Shown: positions 37,536-47,783, numbered from the stretch's first letter. The stretch is DNA of 64,000 nt from an unidentified bacterial endosymbiont (GCF_918797525.1 NZ_OU963893.1:3224001-3288000); one strand, 5' to 3'. A program made the numbers and translations. Notes: generated from the sequence alone by a model not told the origin.

Positions 37536-37955
37536 ATGGCCCGCAGCAAAGCCCCCCGAAAGCGTAAACCCACGCCCTCGTCCCGACTCTCACGCCCTGA
37601 TTATCCGAAGCGTTTCCTCGTCTCCCTGCCCCCGGAAAGCGACCATGATGACCCCGACGAGTTTTTTTACGACACACCGCAGGATGCCATTCGTCACTGT
37701 GTCCACCTGGGGCCGCAGTTTTTCCTCGATACACACTTCGACCCGCCTCTCGTCTGTATCATCCGCGGCTTTGAGCCGCCTGACTCACCCGACGGCGATG
37801 TCGTCATTGAGTCCATGCCAGCCGATGTGTTTATTCTCGCCACAGAATCCGGCATGCTACCGGTGACCTTCGCACCGTGGGATAAACACACCGACAACTG
37901 GGCCGATGACTGTGACGACTGGCACTATCATACCGGTGCCACTGCAGAGCGATAA
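37536..37955 (+). CDS. IS91 accessory protein (Orf121-like)
   Basis: A 139-residue protein: Pro/Arg-rich basic N-terminus (MARSKAPRKRKPTPSSRLSR) and an acidic remainder (DDPDEFFYDTPQDAIRHCVH, WADDCDDWHYHTG). Such a small ORF precedes the transposase in IS91, where it is reported to affect target specificity. It ends 8 bases before tnpA. Has GGAAG upstream of its ATG. Confidence 0.7.
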   Translation: MARSKAPRKRKPTPSSRLSRPDYPKRFLVSLPPESDHDDPDEFFYDTPQDAIRHCVHLGPQFFLDTHFDPPLVCIIRGFEPPDSPDGDVVIESMPADVFILATESGMLPVTFAPWDKHTDNWADDCDDWHYHTGATAER

Positions 37956-37963
37956 TCCGCCGC

Positions 37964-39178
37964 ATGTATATCCCGCGCCCCGCAAAGCTGCTGTTCACCA
38001 CTGATGACGGCTGGAACAGGTATATGGATAAACACGGTGACACCCTCAGCCCGTGGACCGTTCTCTGTGTCGAGCGCATGCTCGCCTGCGGCACTGCTGC
38101 CATGGGGGTGAAGCGATACTGCTGCGCCTCCCCGGACTGTACACATTCCCGCTTCTTCTGCCAGACCTGTAAATCAAAAGGCTGCAGCTCGTGTGGACAT
38201 AAAGCCACGGAACAGTGGATTACAGAGCAACAGCATATTCTGCCCGACTGTGACTGGCAGCACATCACCTTCACCATGCCCCACCTGCTGTGGCCCTTCT
38301 TCAACAGCAACTGGCCCCTTCTCAATGCACTGTTCCGGGCAGCCACCCGGGCCATACTCCGGTGGACCCGCAAACAGGGCGTGGAGGTCGGTATCTTCTG
38401 CGCCCTGCATACGTACGGCAGACAACTTAACCAGCATCCGCACATCCACCTCTCCGTTACCCGCGGCGGGCTTGATATTAAACACGGCGTATGGCGCGAC
38501 CTCTTCTTTAAGAAGCATGCCGTGGAGGAAATCTGGCGCGGAGCCGTCATCCGGCTGCTGCGCCACAGTTATGACCTGATTAATCCCGGCAGCCTGCCGG
38601 GGCTGGGCCATATCCGCGATAAAACTCAGTGGCAGCGGTATCTGCAGGCGCAGTACGGACGCCGATGGAAGGTTCACTTTGCGAAGAAAACAAAAGGCGC
38701 ATGGCGAAGCGTCAAATACCTCGGGCGCTACCTGAAGCGCCCGCCGGTATCGGCGGCGAAGCTCAGGCACTACAGCGCCGGCGCGGTGGTGCACCACTAT
38801 TACGACCATCGTACGCAGCAGTACCGGCAGCAGACGCTGACCCAGGAGGAGATGATCGGACGCTATATCAGTCATATCCCGGAGAAGCATTTTAAGATGG
38901 TGCGTTACTACGGCTTCCTGTCTAACCGTAAACGGGGCACCTTGCTGCCGAAGGTGTATGCAGCCCTGGGGATGGAAGCGCGGAAAAAACCGGAACAGCC
39001 CGGCTTCGCCGCGCTGATGAAAGAATTTCTGCGCACGGATCCGTACAAATGCCTTCTGTGCGGGACCCGGCTGCGCTTTGTCAGCGCTCAGGCCGGGAGG
39101 CACGCCACGGAGTTAGTGGCAGAAAGGCAGCATAAAATCGACCGGAAACGATGGCTTCAGGAACAGACTGCGGGATAA
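37964..39178 (+). CDS. IS91-family rolling-circle transposase (Y2, HUH)
   Basis: A 404-residue transposase. Order of motifs: N-terminal zinc-finger cysteines (CCASPDCTHSRFFCQTCKSK then GCSSCG), the metal-binding HUH-type motif QHPHIHLSVTRGG, and the double-tyrosine motif KYLGRYLKRPP with the two tyrosines four apart, as in IS91. A C-terminal CLLCGTRLRF cysteine pair follows. It cuts and rejoins single strands in rolling-circle transposition. Appears complete; start ATG 37964 overlaps no other gene. Confidence 0.93.
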   Translation: MYIPRPAKLLFTTDDGWNRYMDKHGDTLSPWTVLCVERMLACGTAAMGVKRYCCASPDCTHSRFFCQTCKSKGCSSCGHKATEQWITEQQHILPDCDWQHITFTMPHLLWPFFNSNWPLLNALFRAATRAILRWTRKQGVEVGIFCALHTYGRQLNQHPHIHLSVTRGGLDIKHGVWRDLFFKKHAVEEIWRGAVIRLLRHSYDLINPGSLPGLGHIRDKTQWQRYLQAQYGRRWKVHFAKKTKGAWRSVKYLGRYLKRPPVSAAKLRHYSAGAVVHHYYDHRTQQYRQQTLTQEEMIGRYISHIPEKHFKMVRYYGFLSNRKRGTLLPKVYAALGMEARKKPEQPGFAALMKEFLRTDPYKCLLCGTRLRFVSAQAGRHATELVAERQHKIDRKRWLQEQTAG

Positions 39179-41310
39179 GTGCATCTGAAAAACGGCTTTC
39201 AGGTTAAAAACGCGCCGAAAGAGCCATTTTATGGCCATAACATTCCCGATGGCACATCATTACTGCATTGCAGACACTGCTGTTCATGGTCAGGAAATTT
39301 TTTAAAACGATGATTCATTTTCCTAACCATGAACTGCTTACCCCGCCGCTGTTTCCTTCGCCCCTGCTGGCATACCCCTCACGCGCGCTCCAGCTCAGAC
39401 GGTTGTCGAGCATCGTTCCGCTCAGCCCGACGTCATTGCGTATCCGGCTGCGGTTATCCGCGCTCATGCTGTAGCTGACCCGTGAGCCGGCCAGCCATCG
39501 TTCAAGCGGGACGGAAACGCTGAAAAAAATCTGGCGGTTGTTATCGCTAATCGGGGAACGGGTATCGCTGAGACTCAGGGTGTAACTGGCACCCTGCAGG
39601 GTGATGCCATATCCCAGCTGCAGGGTACGCTCTGTTCCGCTGTCGTTATAGTAATCCTGCTGGTACGCGGAGAGACTGAGGGAGCCATACTGCTCCAGGT
39701 TCTGGGTTACCTGAGCCTGAAGTCTGCTGCGTTTGTTATGCGTCCGTCGCCAGAACTCCAGTGTGTCATCATCCCCGGCAGTGCGGGGCAGCGCCTCATT
39801 TGCTTCATTAAACGAGTAGAATCCCGTGCCGGAATAGCGGTATCCGCCGAGTACCAGAGAAGTGCCGCTTTGCATAACATCCTTGGCGTACTGCAGGCGG
39901 TAAGACTCCCCCGTTCGGGTCAGCGTGGAGTCAAACTGCGTTCTGGCATGGGTGACGTCGAATGACACCGAGCCGAGGTTACCCAGCCCCTGACCGATGC
40001 CCAGTAATCCGGAGGTATAGTCAGCGGAGAAAATACTTCCGCCATACATTGTGGTGCTGTTACTCAGGCCATACTGGAGCGTACCCTGGGCAAAATCAGG
40101 CTCACGGATATTATCTCCCCAGGAACGGTAGCGCCCGGCAGTAAAGGCATAGCGCCAGTTTCCGTCACGCTGCATGCCGGGAACCGCAGAAAAGGGCTGG
40201 ATGAAAGTATTTTCACTGCCGTCTTCTTCCCGGATCGTCACGTCCAGATTGCCGCTGTTGGCGGTGGGATACAGATCCCGGATTTCAAAATTTCCGGGCG
40301 CCACCGCGGTCTGGTAAATAACCTGGCCGTTCTGTCTGACTGTCACCTGCGCATTACTGCGGGCAATCCCCCTCACGACCGGGGCAAACCCCCTGAGGCT
40401 GTCCGGCAGCATCGAATCATCCGAGGCGATCTGGATCCCCTGAAACTGTACGCTGTCGAACAAATCGCCGGGGGTAGAGGACTGTCCAAGCGTGAGCCGG
40501 CCGGTCAGGGAGGGGATATCCCGCTGCAGAAAGGTATTAAGGCTGTTCCATCCGTCGCCATCACTGCGCCGGACACGCCGGCCGGACTCTTCACTGTTTT
40601 CAGTGTACTGACTGACGTTGCGGGTATAGGTTGCGTTATTTCGCAGACGCCAGGCGCCCAGATTCAGGCCGCTGTCCAGACGTAAAAACAGATGATTGCT
40701 GGTCGTGTCCTCCTGCCAGATATTATTGCTGTTAATGCCATAGTTGAGCAGAAATGCGGGCACCCCGTTATCCCATAACGCCGGGTCGATGGCGTCCCTG
40801 GCCCGAAAATCAAGGGCTGCCTGCGGAACACTGAGGTCGAGGCGGAGCTGGTTGATGTCCAGCCGTGCGCTGGCTCCGGAAATATAAAGGCCGGGGTCGC
40901 TCACCACGGCATTCTCTTTCAGCACCGCAGGAAACGCGTTTTCTTTCACCCCCAGGGTGCGCCAGTACCCGACAGTCAGGACAGGCGCGAGCCGGTCATT
41001 ATCGGTAACAAACTCAACGTCCCGGGTACCCTGAAACGCATTATTAACATAGATATCAACGCGATAACGCCCGGGGGACTGGGCGCCGCGTTCAAACATA
41101 CTGAGATCCTCAATGGTCGGGCTGCCCGGGCCCAGCCGAAGCGCTGCCGGGTTGAAGTGCATCTCGCCCTTTCCCTCAGATGAGATAAGCCCCGCGCCAA
41201 CCAGAATGAGAAGGCTGATGTTGTTGTTTCTTATCATCCGGTGTCCCTGAGAAAAAATGACCCTTCATTATCAAAAGCCATCTGAAAAGTGGCGGGAAAA
41301 CAGCATCCGC

Positions 41311-41985
41311 CTACTGGCGGGCTACCGGACTGCCCGCGCCGAAGTCGTTAACGGATTGCCATTCGATAACGCCACTGCCGGATGCGCTGACCCGGTGTTC
41401 CCCGAACGGGGGAACCATGCCTGGATTATCAACGCTGACGCCCCCGACTTTAAGACTGAAAAAGGAGACGTAGTAAGGCGTGGGGTTGTTGATAATAAGG
41501 GTCTGGCCCTGACGCCGGAACTGCAGTGACTTGTAGGCTTCAGCCGCCCCCTGACTGTTTAATGCCCGTGGCCGGTAGATCAGTTTAAGGCGGTGGCGGA
41601 CGACGACCTGGAGATGATTCTGCTCCTGATTTTTTGGCGTGGCGGCAATCCCTTTAATACTGAGCCAGTAAAGGGATTCCCGGTCGGCAGGTAAAGACGC
41701 GCCGGTAATGGCGATCCGCAGAATGCTTTCCTTTTCACGATCCAGTCTGAACAGGGGAGGGGTGATAACAAAAGGGACTCTGGCCGTATTACCGTCATTC
41801 TCATTATCCAGCCATGACTGGACAAGATAGTCGGTTGCCTTATCCGCGTTTCGAATGGATAACGACACCTCCCTGTTCGCCTCAGGGAAAATAACCCGTG
41901 TCCCTCCGGGGATAATGCTGGCCGACGCAGTATGCATGCCGGCAATAAGTAAAAACAGGCAGGTTAAGAGATGACCACCGCGCAT
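41311..41985 (-). CDS. Periplasmic fimbrial chaperone (FimC/PapD family)
   Basis: A 224-residue protein with a signal peptide (LLTCLFLLIAGMHTASA). Two Ig-like domains: the first has GGTRVIFPEANREVSLSIRN and PPLFRLDREKESILRI, with the conserved basic cleft residues; the signature RESLYWLSIKGI precedes the second, which has NPTPYYVSFFSL. The short F1-G1 loop is that of the FGS subfamily used for type 1-like fimbriae. It lies between the pilin and usher genes with gaps of about 95 and 73 bases. Confidence 0.93.
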   Translation of the reverse strand: MRGGHLLTCLFLLIAGMHTASASIIPGGTRVIFPEANREVSLSIRNADKATDYLVQSWLDNENDGNTARVPFVITPPLFRLDREKESILRIAITGASLPADRESLYWLSIKGIAATPKNQEQNHLQVVVRHRLKLIYRPRALNSQGAAEAYKSLQFRRQGQTLIINNPTPYYVSFFSLKVGGVSVDNPGMVPPFGEHRVSASGSGVIEWQSVNDFGAGSPVARQ

Positions 41986-42081
41986 TACGCCTCCGTCAGG
42001 ATCACATCAGCGATGGCAGCGCGTGCCGCCATCGCTATACAGGATGCAGGTATTACTCTGAATGACAAACACTACATGGAA

Positions 42082-42597
42082 TTACTGATACTGCACGGTA
42101 AATCGTAGCACACCATTTGCCTGACCCGGGGTAATAGTCGCGGCGGTCTTTTGGTAACGGGCATTAAAGTCAAGCGTGGCGTTTTGCCCTGTCACCGTGG
42201 CCGGATTTGACGCCACGCCCAGCGGAACCCGGGAATCATTACGGGCGTCGAAGACGGCAATGGCCACGCCGGCTGCGCCACCATCGACCTGCAGAAGAGA
42301 AGAGTCGCTGGAATCACGGTTACCGTCAAACACAACGCGGGCATTGGTTAATGCTGACGGGCAATTTTCCATACTGATGCGGAATGAAGCAGAGCTGGCC
42401 GTGGAGCCCACCGCCCCAAATGAACTTTCAGCAACGGTTCCCAGAGAAATGGTCTGCGTCTGGTCGGTTGTGGTGACTTCACATCCGGCGGCAATGATTT
42501 CCCCGTTAATGGTAATGGTTCCGTCAGCGGCATTAGCGGCTGTGAACGCAAAGGAGGAAAACAGGGCGACGGTTAAAAGTGATTTTTTTAAAAACAT
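42082..42597 (-). CDS. Major fimbrial subunit (type 1-like pilin)
   Basis: A 171-residue pilin. ATG at 42597 follows AGGAG and starts the signal peptide (MFLKKSLLTVALFSSFAFTA, cleaved near ANA-ADG). Cysteines in AAGCEVT and MENCPS form the expected disulfide, and the C-terminal pilin motif is PGQANGVLRFTVQYQ. An upstream in-frame codon (42651) is not needed. First gene of the four-gene fimbrial operon. Confidence 0.92.
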   Translation of the reverse strand: MFLKKSLLTVALFSSFAFTAANAADGTITINGEIIAAGCEVTTTDQTQTISLGTVAESSFGAVGSTASSASFRISMENCPSALTNARVVFDGNRDSSDSSLLQVDGGAAGVAIAVFDARNDSRVPLGVASNPATVTGQNATLDFNARYQKTAATITPGQANGVLRFTVQYQ

Positions 42598-43866
42598 AAT
42601 CAGGTAACTCCTGTGAATGATTAGAGCGCCCACTTTTTTATTCCTGAACACAGCGGGGGTAGCTCATCTGGTTTATCCAGGAATTATCCTAAGTGAAATA
42701 ACGCGAAAAATAAAAGCCGCCCGATTTCAGTGAAAATACATTTCCCGACAATCAGGTAACAAAAAGAAACATCTGCAATTACCCCAGAATCAGCCTGATG
42801 CTGCAGAATTTAGCGGCTATTTTTTATCGGGTTACCTCATTCTCCCGTGTGACGGTAAAATAAAAAGTCCTTATTGCGCCGCGTATACCCTTAGTTTCCC
42901 AGGGGGGATGAACAACAAATAAAATACAAAAGAAAGCAGCTAATTAAAGGACGGTTAACATGTATGTTAATGTAACGACCCTGCTACCAGACTTTCAGCC
43001 ATCATCAATACATTTAATTACATAATCTTTAAAAAAAGAACCACATTAAAATATCGGAGAATAAATACCCACCCATATTCAATGAGTTACATTAAGCATG
43101 GCGCCATATCAATACAAGAAAGACCGGACTTCCTGATGTTTCATAACATTTAATCATCCTTCAGACACAGCGTATTTTTATCCATAACACTGGAAACACA
43201 TCCGGATTTAACGAAACCATCCGGCAGGATGTATCTTTAATCAATAGCAACATCCACTAAGCTTTATTCCAGTATGGTTTTAAGATTTCCCGGCCATTAC
43301 AGAGCAGCAACAGGAGGTTAATTACTCAATAACGTCAGGGTTTAAATAAAGCAATGCTTTTAATTACATTGAATAACAGTCAGTTCTGCCGGATGGTGCT
43401 GATTTACTGGCATTGTGTACTGCATAACTATAACCTAAAATGCCGTTAATCATTCAGGCATCCTCATGTTCGTTTTAACCGACAATACAGGTTATATTGA
43501 CTCATTTCTTTCATAAAGCGACTATTGAAAAACGCATATGCAGACATCGCTGAGATATAGTCTGAATCACCTTGATTCGGGCAGTCAGACATTACATGCA
43601 CCGCTGCTTCATGCAGGCCCTGCAACAAAAATTGTTGCGATGGTAATATTTTCTTCCATTTTCGCCAGTAACGCTGACCATGAGCATTCTGAAGGCCGGC
43701 ATCTTTCCAGGATAACCATTCATCCTCAACCCCTGGGGCTTTTCGTGCTTATCTTAAAGTAGAGTGTAATTTTACTACCGCGCTTATTTGCAGGTATTTT
43801 TCGCGGATGCTTGATGGTCGGTCAGGATAATAAGGCAATGGAAGGGTATATGATGTGCAGATATTT
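42598..43866. other. 1.3-kb AT-rich region upstream of the fimbrial operon, no clear gene
   Basis: Stops are frequent in all frames. A 74-codon ORF at 43538-43762 on the plus strand has no recognisable feature. The part next to the pilin gene should contain the fimbrial promoter. I looked for paired inverted repeats like those of fim phase switches and found none by eye, but cannot exclude them. It forms the right end of the island up to the dacC terminator. Confidence 0.5.
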
Positions 43867-43892
43867 AAACCGGGTGGGTGCCCACCCGGTTT
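43867..43892 (-). terminator. Perfect hairpin after dacC
   Basis: AAACCGGGTGGG / CCCACCCGGTTT is a 12-bp perfect palindrome with a two-base centre, 10 bases past the dacC stop. It lies just inside the island-proximal side of the right repeat. No long T tract on the dacC strand, so termination strength is uncertain. Confidence 0.6.
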
Positions 43893-43901
43893 AAAAAGCC
43901 T

Positions 43902-45107
43902 TTAGCTAAACCAACGTCCAAACCACCCGTGGAATTTCATTAATACGAAATCCCACATCCGGCTAAAGAAGCCGCCCTCTTCGACCGCCTCCATTACAAT
44001 CAGCGGACGCTGTTCAATGGATTTACCGTTCAACTGGAAATCAATGGTCCCCACCACCTGGCCTTTTTTCAGCGGCGCGGTTAACTGCGGCTCGGTCAGG
44101 GTAAAGCTGGCTTTCAGGTTTTTCAGTTGACCGCGCGGAATGGTCACTGACCCAGCCTCACCCGCCCCCAGATTCACTTCGTTCTTATCGCCAAACCAGA
44201 CGCGCTGAGTGATGAAGGTGGCGTCTGGCTTTATTGGCGTCACGGTTTCAAAGAAGCGGAAGCCCCAGGTCAGCAGTTTTTCCGATTCATTAAAGCGGAT
44301 ACGGTCAGTTTTGGTGCCGAGCACAACGGAAATCAGGCGCATATCGCCCTGCGTAGCAGAGGCGACCAGGTTATAACCCGCCCCCGCCGTGGTGCCAGTC
44401 TTCATTCCGTCAACATTGACGTTGCTGCTCCACAGCAGGCGGTTACGGTTCGGCTGGCGGATATTATTGAAGGTAAACTCTTTCTCTTTGTGAATGGCAT
44501 ACTCATCCGGCACGTCGTGGATTAACGCCTTTCCGAGCAACGCCATATCACGCGCGGTGCTGAACTGCCCTGGCGCATCGAGTCCGTGAACGGTTTTGAA
44601 GGTGGTGTTGGTCAAACCGAGCTTCTGCGCGTAGCCGTTCATCAGGCCGATAAAGGAGTCCTGGCTGCCCGCCACATAATCTGCCAGAGCGATACAGGCG
44701 TCATTACCCGACTGGATAATCACCCCTTTGTTTAAATCGGAAACTGAAACCTGATCGCCCGGTTTCAGGAACATTACGGAAGACCCGCGCAGCGCCGGGT
44801 TACCGGTCGCCCAGGCATCTTTGCCAATGGTGACCATATCCTCAAGCTTAATCTTGCCCGATTTTAACGCCTGGCCGACTACATAGCTGGTCATTATTTT
44901 TGTCAGGCTGGCCGGATCAAGCTGTTCATCCGCATTGCCTTCGGCCAGCACTTTACCGCTGGAATAATCCATCAGGATCCAGGCGCGCGCGTCCACTGGC
45001 GGCGCTTCAGGCGTTGTCGGTCCAGCTGCATATAGCGTTGGTGCAAACAGGAAAAGGAGCGCAGAGCCTGCCGCCAGGCTGCGCAGAGAAGTCGTTTTTC
45101 GCGTCAT
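43902..45107 (-). CDS. dacC: D-alanyl-D-alanine carboxypeptidase DacC (PBP6a)
   Basis: A 401-residue penicillin-binding protein. Signal peptide [20 protein letters not shown] then AAG; catalytic motifs SLTKIM (SxxK), SGNDAC (SxN) and KTGTTAG (KTG) are present, followed by the C-terminal PBP5-type domain and an amphipathic membrane anchor ([19 protein letters not shown]). ATG at 45107 gives the 400-aa-class length. It trims pentapeptides in the periplasm and is more active in stationary phase in E. coli. Its 3' end is the right repeat of the island and remains intact. Confidence 0.96.
   Translation of the reverse strand: MTRKTTSLRSLAAGSALLFLFAPTLYAAGPTTPEAPPVDARAWILMDYSSGKVLAEGNADEQLDPASLTKIMTSYVVGQALKSGKIKLEDMVTIGKDAWATGNPALRGSSVMFLKPGDQVSVSDLNKGVIIQSGNDACIALADYVAGSQDSFIGLMNGYAQKLGLTNTTFKTVHGLDAPGQFSTARDMALLGKALIHDVPDEYAIHKEKEFTFNNIRQPNRNRLLWSSNVNVDGMKTGTTAGAGYNLVASATQGDMRLISVVLGTKTDRIRFNESEKLLTWGFRFFETVTPIKPDATFITQRVWFGDKNEVNLGAGEAGSVTIPRGQLKNLKASFTLTEPQLTAPLKKGQVVGTIDFQLNGKSIEQRPLIVMEAVEEGGFFSRMWDFVLMKFHGWFGRWFS
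43908..43957. repeat. attR-like direct repeat (within the dacC 3' end)
   Basis: The last ~16 codons of dacC; core 43926-43957 matches 28103-28134 in 31 of 32 bases, and the flanking 17 bases match in about 13 positions with one indel. Because the functional gene copy is here, the island would have integrated by recombination into the dacC 3' end. Confidence 0.8.
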
Positions 45108-45362
45108 AAATGCCACCCGAGTGTCCATTCAAATAATCACGTCACATCACCGTGTCGCAAGAAGCGATGAGTAATAGCGCACTAAAACTGTTAATGAAAC
45201 CTATACCAGGTAAAGTTTTTAAAGTTTATGCAATAACAGCCGGATACGCTTTGATTCAGGAGATTTTTTTGTCTTTTGTTGCGTAATTGTTAGGTTTATC
45301 TCACCATGGGGATCGCAGTCTCTGATTCACATCTCAGGTTGTTTACTATTTCGGGAGTTAAC

Positions 45363-45989
45363 ATGATTACGCTGTGGGGCAGGAATAATTCGACCAACGT
45401 TAAGAAAGTGCTGTGGACGCTGGAAGAGCTGGATTTACCGTATAAACAGGTGATGGCAGGGCTGTCGTTTGGAGTGAACAAAAACGCGGATTTTCTGGCC
45501 ATGAACCCGAACGGTCTGGTGCCATTGCTGCGCGATGAAGAGACTAACGCGACGTTGTGGGAGTCCAACACTATTGTGCGTTACCTTGCCGCACAGTACG
45601 GCCAGAGCCGCCTGTGGGTTGAAAGCCCGGTACAGCGTGCGCAGGGTGAAAAATGGATGGACTGGGCAAATCAGACGCTCTCGCCGACCCATCGCGTGAT
45701 CATGATGGGACTTATCAGAACCCCAGAAGCCGAGCGCGACTATGCCGCCATTCACGCTGCCGAAGAGGCGTGTGAACACCTGTTTGCGATGATGGACGAC
45801 GAACTGGCGAAGCAGAAGTGGTTTTCCGCTGACGCGTTCGGCGTGGGTGATATCGCTGTCGCGCCCTTCGTCTGGAACCTCACCAACATGGGGCTGACAT
45901 GGACGCCGCGCCCTCACATTGAGCGCTGGCTCCTGCAGTTAAGCGAACGCCCGGCCTACCAAAACGTTGTGATGATCCCGGTGACCTGA
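45363..45989 (+). CDS. gstB: Glutathione S-transferase GstB
   Basis: A 208-residue soluble GST: N-terminal thioredoxin fold ([32 protein letters not shown] with the cis-Pro, [15 protein letters not shown]) and an all-helical C-terminal domain ([20 protein letters not shown]). ATG at 45363 fits the family start. In E. coli GstB (YliJ) conjugates glutathione to bromoacetate and iodoacetate. Its stop codon abuts the stop of the convergent yliI with no spacer. Confidence 0.93.
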   Translation: MITLWGRNNSTNVKKVLWTLEELDLPYKQVMAGLSFGVNKNADFLAMNPNGLVPLLRDEETNATLWESNTIVRYLAAQYGQSRLWVESPVQRAQGEKWMDWANQTLSPTHRVIMMGLIRTPEAERDYAAIHAAEEACEHLFAMMDDELAKQKWFSADAFGVGDIAVAPFVWNLTNMGLTWTPRPHIERWLLQLSERPAYQNVVMIPVT

Positions 45990-47108
45990 TTAGGTGCCGG
46001 ACGGGCTGACTTTTAATAGTTGCCCGTCCGTCTCGTCGGTCAGGACGTATAAATACCCATCCGGCCCTACGCGCACATCGCGAATACGCTGATCTTTATT
46101 GCCCAGGATCCGCCCGTCTTCGGTCACCTTGTCGCCATCCACGCTCAGCACAATCACGTCCTTTTCCTTCAGCGCGCCGACAAACAGTTTATTTTTCCAC
46201 TGCGGGAAGACGTTGCTGTCGTAGAACGCCATGCCACTTACGGCGGGTGACACTTTCCAGACGAACACCGGTTTTTCGGTTCCCTCAACATGCTCGCCCT
46301 GGGCCTCGGGGATTTTCAGCCCGCTGTAGTTAATGCCGTGCGTCGCCAGCGGCCAGCCATAGTTTTTCCCTTTCTGCGGAATATTGATTTCATCTCCCCC
46401 ACGCGGGCCATGTTCGTTGAGCCATAGCGCGTCGCTCCACGGGTTCATCGCCATCCCCTGCGGGTTACGGATACCGTAAGACCAGATCTCAGGCCGGGCA
46501 CCGGAGGTGTTGACAAACGGATTATCCGGCGGCACTTTCCCGTCTTGCGTCAGACGCACCACCTTACCCTGCAATTTATCCAGATCCTGCGCCGTCGGAC
46601 GCTGATTATTCTCGCCGAGGGCAATAAACAGATGGCCTTTTCCATCAAATACCAGACGCCCGCCAAAATGGTTTCCGGTTGAGAGTTTCGGCATCTGGCG
46701 GAACACCACCTGAAAGGCTTCCAGACGCGCGAAGTCGTCGCTCAGGCGACCATACCCTACCGCTGTTCCCGCTTTTCCATCATCACCCACTTCGGCATAG
46801 CTCAGCCAGACGCGGCGTGATTGAGCGAAATCCGGGGCCAGCACCACATCCAGCAACCCTCCCTGCCCCTGCGCCCAGACGCGTGGAACGCCCACAATGG
46901 GATCGGAAAGCCCTTTACCCGCCTGCCAGTGTACAAGCTGTCCGCCCCGCTGGGTGATAAGCAGGCCTCTATCGTCCGGCAAAAATGCCAGCGACCAGGG
47001 ATGATCGAGCCGGTTTTGCAACACCTCGACCTTGACCGGACCGGGCGCGGCGAGAAGGGAAACGGGAAATAATAACGCAGGCAGGAAAATCAACGAGGAT
47101 CGATGCAT
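45990..47108 (-). CDS. yliI: Soluble aldose sugar dehydrogenase YliI (PQQ-dependent, periplasmic)
   Basis: A 372-residue protein with signal peptide (SLIFLPALLFPVSLLAA). Six-bladed propeller of the soluble glucose dehydrogenase B type: NRLDHPWSLAFLPDDRGLLI, GNHFGGRLVFDGKGHLFIAL, NPQGMAMNPWSDALWLNEHG, RGGDEIN, GKNYGWP. It oxidises aldoses with PQQ and calcium; E. coli makes the apoenzyme but not PQQ. Length matches E. coli YliI (371 aa). Minus strand, converging head-on with gstB. Confidence 0.92.
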   Translation of the reverse strand: MHRSSLIFLPALLFPVSLLAAPGPVKVEVLQNRLDHPWSLAFLPDDRGLLITQRGGQLVHWQAGKGLSDPIVGVPRVWAQGQGGLLDVVLAPDFAQSRRVWLSYAEVGDDGKAGTAVGYGRLSDDFARLEAFQVVFRQMPKLSTGNHFGGRLVFDGKGHLFIALGENNQRPTAQDLDKLQGKVVRLTQDGKVPPDNPFVNTSGARPEIWSYGIRNPQGMAMNPWSDALWLNEHGPRGGDEINIPQKGKNYGWPLATHGINYSGLKIPEAQGEHVEGTEKPVFVWKVSPAVSGMAFYDSNVFPQWKNKLFVGALKEKDVIVLSVDGDKVTEDGRILGNKDQRIRDVRVGPDGYLYVLTDETDGQLLKVSPSGT

Positions 47109-47214
47109 AACGCGCTCCTATATCAGCATATGGCATAAAGATTAGCCACAATGCCCGGCTTCGTTACACTTTTTACAAAAGCTTAATCAACAGGGGGAGT
47201 CTCCTCCCCCGGGA

Positions 47215-47598
47215 TTAGTGCTGTTCAAGCCCGACGTGCTCGCTCAGGCACATGATGCACAGCGCGATCGTGGTCAGGCAGTGTTCAAGCTTATCTGGGT
47301 TAACGGCAATAAAATTCGGGCAGTCGTAACGTCCGTTCATCAAACAGACTCCTGCCAGGGAGAGCGACTCTGCGGCGCGGCGTAACGCAACCAGCTCGCT
47401 TTCACTGTATTCCATTTTCAGGAGCGGGGCTTTTTCACGCATGAAATTGCAAAGTTCAAACAGGTTGTCACGCAGTTGTTCGCTTTCACCGACTGACATA
47501 TATCCTTTTGCTTTCCTCAACTGCAGATAGGCAGCAAGGTCGATTCGGGCATTGGTAAGCTTGTTCAACAGATCGCATTTCAGTCTGTCAACGGACAT
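47215..47598 (-). CDS. bssR: Biofilm regulator BssR (YliH)
   Basis: A 127-residue helical protein; MSVDRLKCDLLNKLTNARID then LAAYLQLRKAKGYMSVGESE and VCLMNGRYDCPNFIAVNPDK match E. coli BssR. ATG 47598 gives its exact length; eight upstream codons are in frame. In E. coli it represses biofilm formation via indole/AI-2-related gene regulation; the mechanism is not known. Divergence is high in the middle, ends are conserved. Confidence 0.85.
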   Translation of the reverse strand: MSVDRLKCDLLNKLTNARIDLAAYLQLRKAKGYMSVGESEQLRDNLFELCNFMREKAPLLKMEYSESELVALRRAAESLSLAGVCLMNGRYDCPNFIAVNPDKLEHCLTTIALCIMCLSEHVGLEQH

Positions 47599-47783
47599 AC
47601 TTATTCCTCCTCTTTCAGCCATGTTGCACAGTCAGAATACGGTTATTTTTTGCACAATTAAATACCTGAGATCAAAAAAATGGTTGCCCCTTTATTCCGT
47701 CTATCACTTGACCGCCTGATATAGCTATAAAGTTGCGGCATCTATATAATCCCCGGCATTGTGAGCAACTGATTGTACAAAAA

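Larger units (their letters stand above)
37426..39334 (+). mobile_element. IS91-family element inserted in the usher gene
   Basis: About 1.9 kb flanked by the tetranucleotide GAAC at 37422-37425 and 39331-39334; IS91 elements target GAAC/CAAG and make no classical duplication, and one GAAC restores the usher frame. There are no terminal inverted repeats of the DDE type. Near the left end is a hairpin (GCGCCCT / AGGGCG at about 37429-37444). It carries two genes, an accessory orf and the Y2 transposase, and looks complete. Confidence 0.85.
36791..41237 (-). pseudogene. Fimbrial outer-membrane usher, split by an IS91-family element
   Basis: The 5' part runs from ATG 41237 to 39335; the 3' part from 37425 to 36791. 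Joining across the element restores ...NSGGVSSSYSGTYGRASAGYSY... in frame, giving an 845-residue usher, the normal length. Visible parts: signal and N-domain (MHFNPAALRLG, FERGAQSPGRYRVDIYVNN), beta-barrel with plug (IIYQTAVAPGNFEIRDLYPT), and the C-domains (GRASAGYSYN..., GKPVPFGASASLWVQEKN, LHVQWG, Cys pair near the end). Ushers recruit chaperone-pilin complexes and secrete the fibre. With the insertion the first fragment ends WLGK-stop, so the fimbria should not assemble. Confidence 0.9.

Noticed and set aside
38174..39103. 309-aa minus-strand ORF in the IS91 element
   Set aside because: Antisense shadow of the IS91 transposase, which has clear catalytic motifs.
42598..43000. fimS-like invertible promoter
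   Set aside because: No pair of matching inverted repeats and no recombinase gene was found by eye.
43538..43762. 74-aa ORF upstream of the fimbrial operon
   Set aside because: No ribosome-binding site of note, no recognisable feature, and the region is dense in stops in other frames; chance ORF more likely.
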